From Thermoanaerobacterales bacterium (lineage in GTDB: Bacteria; Bacillota; Desulfotomaculia; Desulfotomaculales; JASEER01), in assembly GCA_030019475.1 (NCBI GenBank), contig JASEER010000005.1:1-33032 (forward strand): DNA of 33,032 nucleotides, in the 5' to 3' direction. The position numbers and the translations under genes were made by a program. Position 1 is the stretch's first letter, and each line of letters begins with the position of its first letter. The notes under the pieces were generated by a model. That model made no database searches. It was not told the origin of the DNA and saw nothing but the letters and a program-made list of their open reading frames with translations. Shown in pieces: positions 30,593 through 33,032 of this stretch.

Positions 30593-33032
30593 TCGCCAAA
30601 CACCTCCCGCATAGGACGGTCCCAGGCCGCCTTCAGTTCGTCGACGCTAACGGCGAACAACCGTTCCCCGGCGGCGGTGCGGGCTTCAATCACCCGTTCC
30701 TCCTGCGGGCGCCCGACATGGGTCCAGGGGACGTTCTTGAAAAGGGCGGCGGGGTCAAGATCCGCCCTGATTTCAACCAGGAAGCAGCCCGCTGTTTCGT
30801 TAAAGAGGAACTCATCGGGGCGGACGCCCTCCGGGATGTTCACCAATGCGCCGCAGCGGCCTCCGAAACACATCTCGGCCAGGGCGGCGGCCAGGCCGCC
30901 CTCGCTGATGTCGTGACACGCAAGGACCTCACCTGCGGTAATGGCGTCGTGCAAGGCGGCACAGGCGGTGACGAACCCGGCCAAGTCCAGGCGGGGCAGA
31001 TTGGCCCCGGTAACCCCGTGGATATCCCAGTAGACCGAGCCGCCCATCTCCTTGTGGCGGCGGTGTCCGATAAGGATAACCACGCTTATCCCGGGGCGCT
31101 TGAAGTCGGATGAGACGGTGTGGCGAACGTCCGGCACGCGCCCGAAGGCCGAAACGCAGAGGACCGGCGGGATATGTACAAGGGTGCCGCCGGGACCGCG
31201 GTAGGTGCTGGACAGGCTGTCTTTTCCGGAGATAAAGGGCATGCCCGTGGCCAGCGAGAAGTCAACGCAAGCGTCGACGGCGCGGTCCAGGTAACCCAGC
31301 GTTTCCTCGTCGGGCACGGGCCAGATGAAGTTGTCGATAAGGGCCGTCTCACGGATATCGGCCCCGGCGGCGACGGCGTTGGCGACGGCCTCGGCACAGG
31401 CCCAAAGGCCTCCCCAGTATGGATCGAGGCGATTCAGGACAGGGTTCAGGCCATGGCTGATAATCAGGCCGTATGGCCGGCCGAGGAGCGGCGTGAGCAT
31501 GCAGGCGTCGTTCGGCCCCGAGCCGTCCAGGCCGCCGAAGGGCGGCAGGGCGCTGGAGCCTTGAACCCCGTGGTCGTAAACGCGCACGATCGGTTCCTTC
31601 GAGCAGACGTTAAGGTGGCCCATCACCCGGCGGTAACAGTCCGCCCAATCTTCCGGGAGCGGGGGCGCCACGCCGGGGGCGCCCTTTGGCGGGGATTTCG
31701 CCTGCATCACCCGTTGTGGCAGGCCACAGTGCAGAAAATCCATCGAGAGGTCCATAACCGTCTCGCCGTTGTAGGTGGCCCGAAAACGGCCGTCACCGGT
31801 GAAGCGGCCGAGGACGGTGGCCTCGACGTTGAAGGCGCGGCAGATGGCCGAGAAACGTTCCCAGTTCTGCGGGGCCACGGCGCAAACCATGCGCTCCTGG
31901 CTCTCGGAAAGCAGGATCTCCCAGGGCGCAAGGCCGGCATACTTGAGGGGGGCCGCATCAAGGGCGATTTCGGCGCCGGTCTCAGAGGCCATCTCCCCGA
32001 CGGCAGAGGCGAAACCCCCCGCGCCGCAGTCGGTGATCGCCCGGATCAGGTCCTCGTCCCGCGCCGCGAGGACGGCGTCGGCCGTCCGTTTCTCCTCGAT
32101 TGGATGGCCGACCTGGACGGCTTGGGCGTGGACGTCGACCGTACGGTCGGTCATGGCCGCGCTGGAAAAGGTTGCCCCGTGCAGGCCGTCACGGCCGGTT
32201 CGCCCGCCGATGACGACCACCAGGTCCCCGGGCACGGGGTGCCCCTTGCCCGCCCGGGCCTTGGGAAGCAGGCCGTAGGCGCCGACGATGACCGTCGGCT
32301 TGGCCCGGAAGTCCGGGTGGAAGTGGACCGAGCCGTTGCAGGTCGGGATGCCCATGCGGTTGCCGTAGTCCCGGACCCCCGCCACAACGCGCCGCAACAG
32401 GTAAGACGGGTGCAGGCAGCCGGCGGGGATATCCTCCGCCGGGGTATCCGGAGAGGCGAAGCAGAACATATCGGTCGAAGCCACGACGGCGGCTCCCTGC
32501 CCCGTACCCATAATGTCGCGGAAAACACCGCCGCTTCCGGTGGCCGCTCCGCCGTAGGGTTCGATGGCCGACGGGGAATTATGGGTCTCCACCTTGCCGC
32601 AGACGGCCCAGCCGTTGTAGAAGGCGAAGACGCCCGAGTTGTCCTCGAAGGCCGACAGGACCAGGGGATGAGCCACCCGGCGGGTGGCTTCCTGCAACCT
32701 CTTCAGGAGCGGCGGCTTTTCCACCCCGTCGACGATGAGGCTGGCCTTGAAGGTCTTGTGCACGCAGTGCTCCGACCAGGTCTGGGCCAGGATTTCGATC
32801 TCGCAGTCCGTCGGCTCGCGGCCTGCCTCCCGGAAATGATCGCGGATGAGCCGCATCTCGTCCAGGTTCAGAAAGAGCCGGTCGCGGCTGAGGGCCATAA
32901 GGGCCTCATCGTCCATATTGGTAATGGGGACCACCCGCGCCGGGAGAGCCTCCCCGGTCAGGAGCAGGGTTCGGGGCTTCTCCCTCACAACGTGCTGGAC
33001 GGTGTCGTTCACCAGAAGACGGGTGAGGATGA
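30589..33032 (-). CDS. purL: Phosphoribosylformylglycinamidine synthase PurL, N-terminus beyond the window (probable PurS-PurL fusion)
   Basis: About 813 residues are visible. PurL converts FGAR to FGAM with ATP and ammonia from PurQ. Landmarks are TWSEHCVHKTF with the catalytic histidine, AVCGKVETHNSPSAIEPYGG, the metal and ATP block GSGGVFRDIMGTGQGA, VIGGRTGRDGLHGATF, a second half with MPFISGKDSLSS and a near-terminal HDISEGGLAAALAE. A GTG at 33012 could start a protein, but the frame stays open to the window edge and encodes ILTRLLVNDTVQ, which looks like the end of a PurS domain. The true start is therefore probably outside. Confidence 0.92.
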   Translation of the reverse strand, partial: ILTRLLVNDTVQHVVREKPRTLLLTGEALPARVVPITNMDDEALMALSRDRLFLNLDEMRLIRDHFREAGREPTDCEIEILAQTWSEHCVHKTFKASLIVDGVEKPPLLKRLQEATRRVAHPLVLSAFEDNSGVFAFYNGWAVCGKVETHNSPSAIEPYGGAATGSGGVFRDIMGTGQGAAVVASTDMFCFASPDTPAEDIPAGCLHPSYLLRRVVAGVRDYGNRMGIPTCNGSVHFHPDFRAKPTVIVGAYGLLPKARAGKGHPVPGDLVVVIGGRTGRDGLHGATFSSAAMTDRTVDVHAQAVQVGHPIEEKRTADAVLAARDEDLIRAITDCGAGGFASAVGEMASETGAEIALDAAPLKYAGLAPWEILLSESQERMVCAVAPQNWERFSAICRAFNVEATVLGRFTGDGRFRATYNGETVMDLSMDFLHCGLPQRVMQAKSPPKGAPGVAPPLPEDWADCYRRVMGHLNVCSKEPIVRVYDHGVQGSSALPPFGGLDGSGPNDACMLTPLLGRPYGLIISHGLNPVLNRLDPYWGGLWACAEAVANAVAAGADIRETALIDNFIWPVPDEETLGYLDRAVDACVDFSLATGMPFISGKDSLSSTYRGPGGTLVHIPPVLCVSAFGRVPDVRHTVSSDFKRPGISVVILIGHRRHKEMGGSVYWDIHGVTGANLPRLDLAGFVTACAALHDAITAGEVLACHDISEGGLAAALAEMCFGGRCGALVNIPEGVRPDEFLFNETAGCFLVEIRADLDPAALFKNVPWTHVGRPQEERVIEARTAAGERLFAVSVDELKAAWDRPMREVFGE

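Noticed and set aside
1-33032. Mobile elements, prophage, CRISPR, tRNA or rRNA genes
   Set aside because: No transposase, integrase, terminal repeats, regularly spaced repeats or tRNA-like cloverleaf were seen. Composition is even apart from short AT-rich promoter islands.

Overview
This window looks like a chromosomal segment of a GC-rich anaerobic Firmicute of the Desulfotomaculum/Pelotomaculum/Moorella kind. That is an inference from strong Shine-Dalgarno (SD) sites, many TTG and GTG starts, a class-B fumarate reductase/succinate dehydrogenase, a two-subunit iron-sulfur fumarase, TRAP transport, a DUF763 protein and a Gram-positive-style Tad locus. A TtuA-type tRNA thiolase hints at thermophily but does not prove it. 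No rRNA, tRNA, insertion sequence, integrase, phage gene or CRISPR array was seen. No stretch without a gene exceeds about 260 bases.

Layout, left to right. 1-5236 holds housekeeping and accessory genes: a partial radical SAM protein (TIGR01212 type) coupled to a PIN-domain protein, acylphosphatase, the TtuA-like tRNA sulfurtransferase, a metallo-beta-lactamase-fold hydrolase, an APC amino acid permease and a small protein with 11 cysteines.

5494-18135 is the centrepiece, a minus-strand C4-dicarboxylate island. In transcription order it encodes a DcuS/DctS-type sensor kinase and its CitB/DcuR-type response regulator, two TRAP substrate-binding lipoproteins, the TRAP permeases DctQ and DctM, both fumarase subunits, the CAB subunits of a diheme quinol:fumarate reductase, and a malic enzyme with its own promoter. 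Together these can sense and import fumarate or malate, interconvert the two, oxidise malate to pyruvate and reduce fumarate to succinate. That is a complete fumarate dismutation/respiration module. A good sigma-A promoter with an overlapping palindrome lies between the regulator and the first binding-protein gene. A strong hairpin separates the second binding-protein gene from dctQ.

18335-23415 holds a stand-alone starch-binding domain protein with a textbook terminator, an EcsC-like protein, a rhomboid protease divergent from DUF763, a small membrane protein with an iron-containing alcohol dehydrogenase, and a DUF192 protein.

23419-28607 is a Tad-type secretion/pilus operon (cpaB, tadZ, tadA, tadB, tadC, then DUF192). 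No pilin or prepilin peptidase is present, and TadZ has a P-loop in which both lysines are arginine.

28784-33032 is purL (running off the right edge, probably a PurS-PurL fusion), purQ and gpsA, closed by a terminator.
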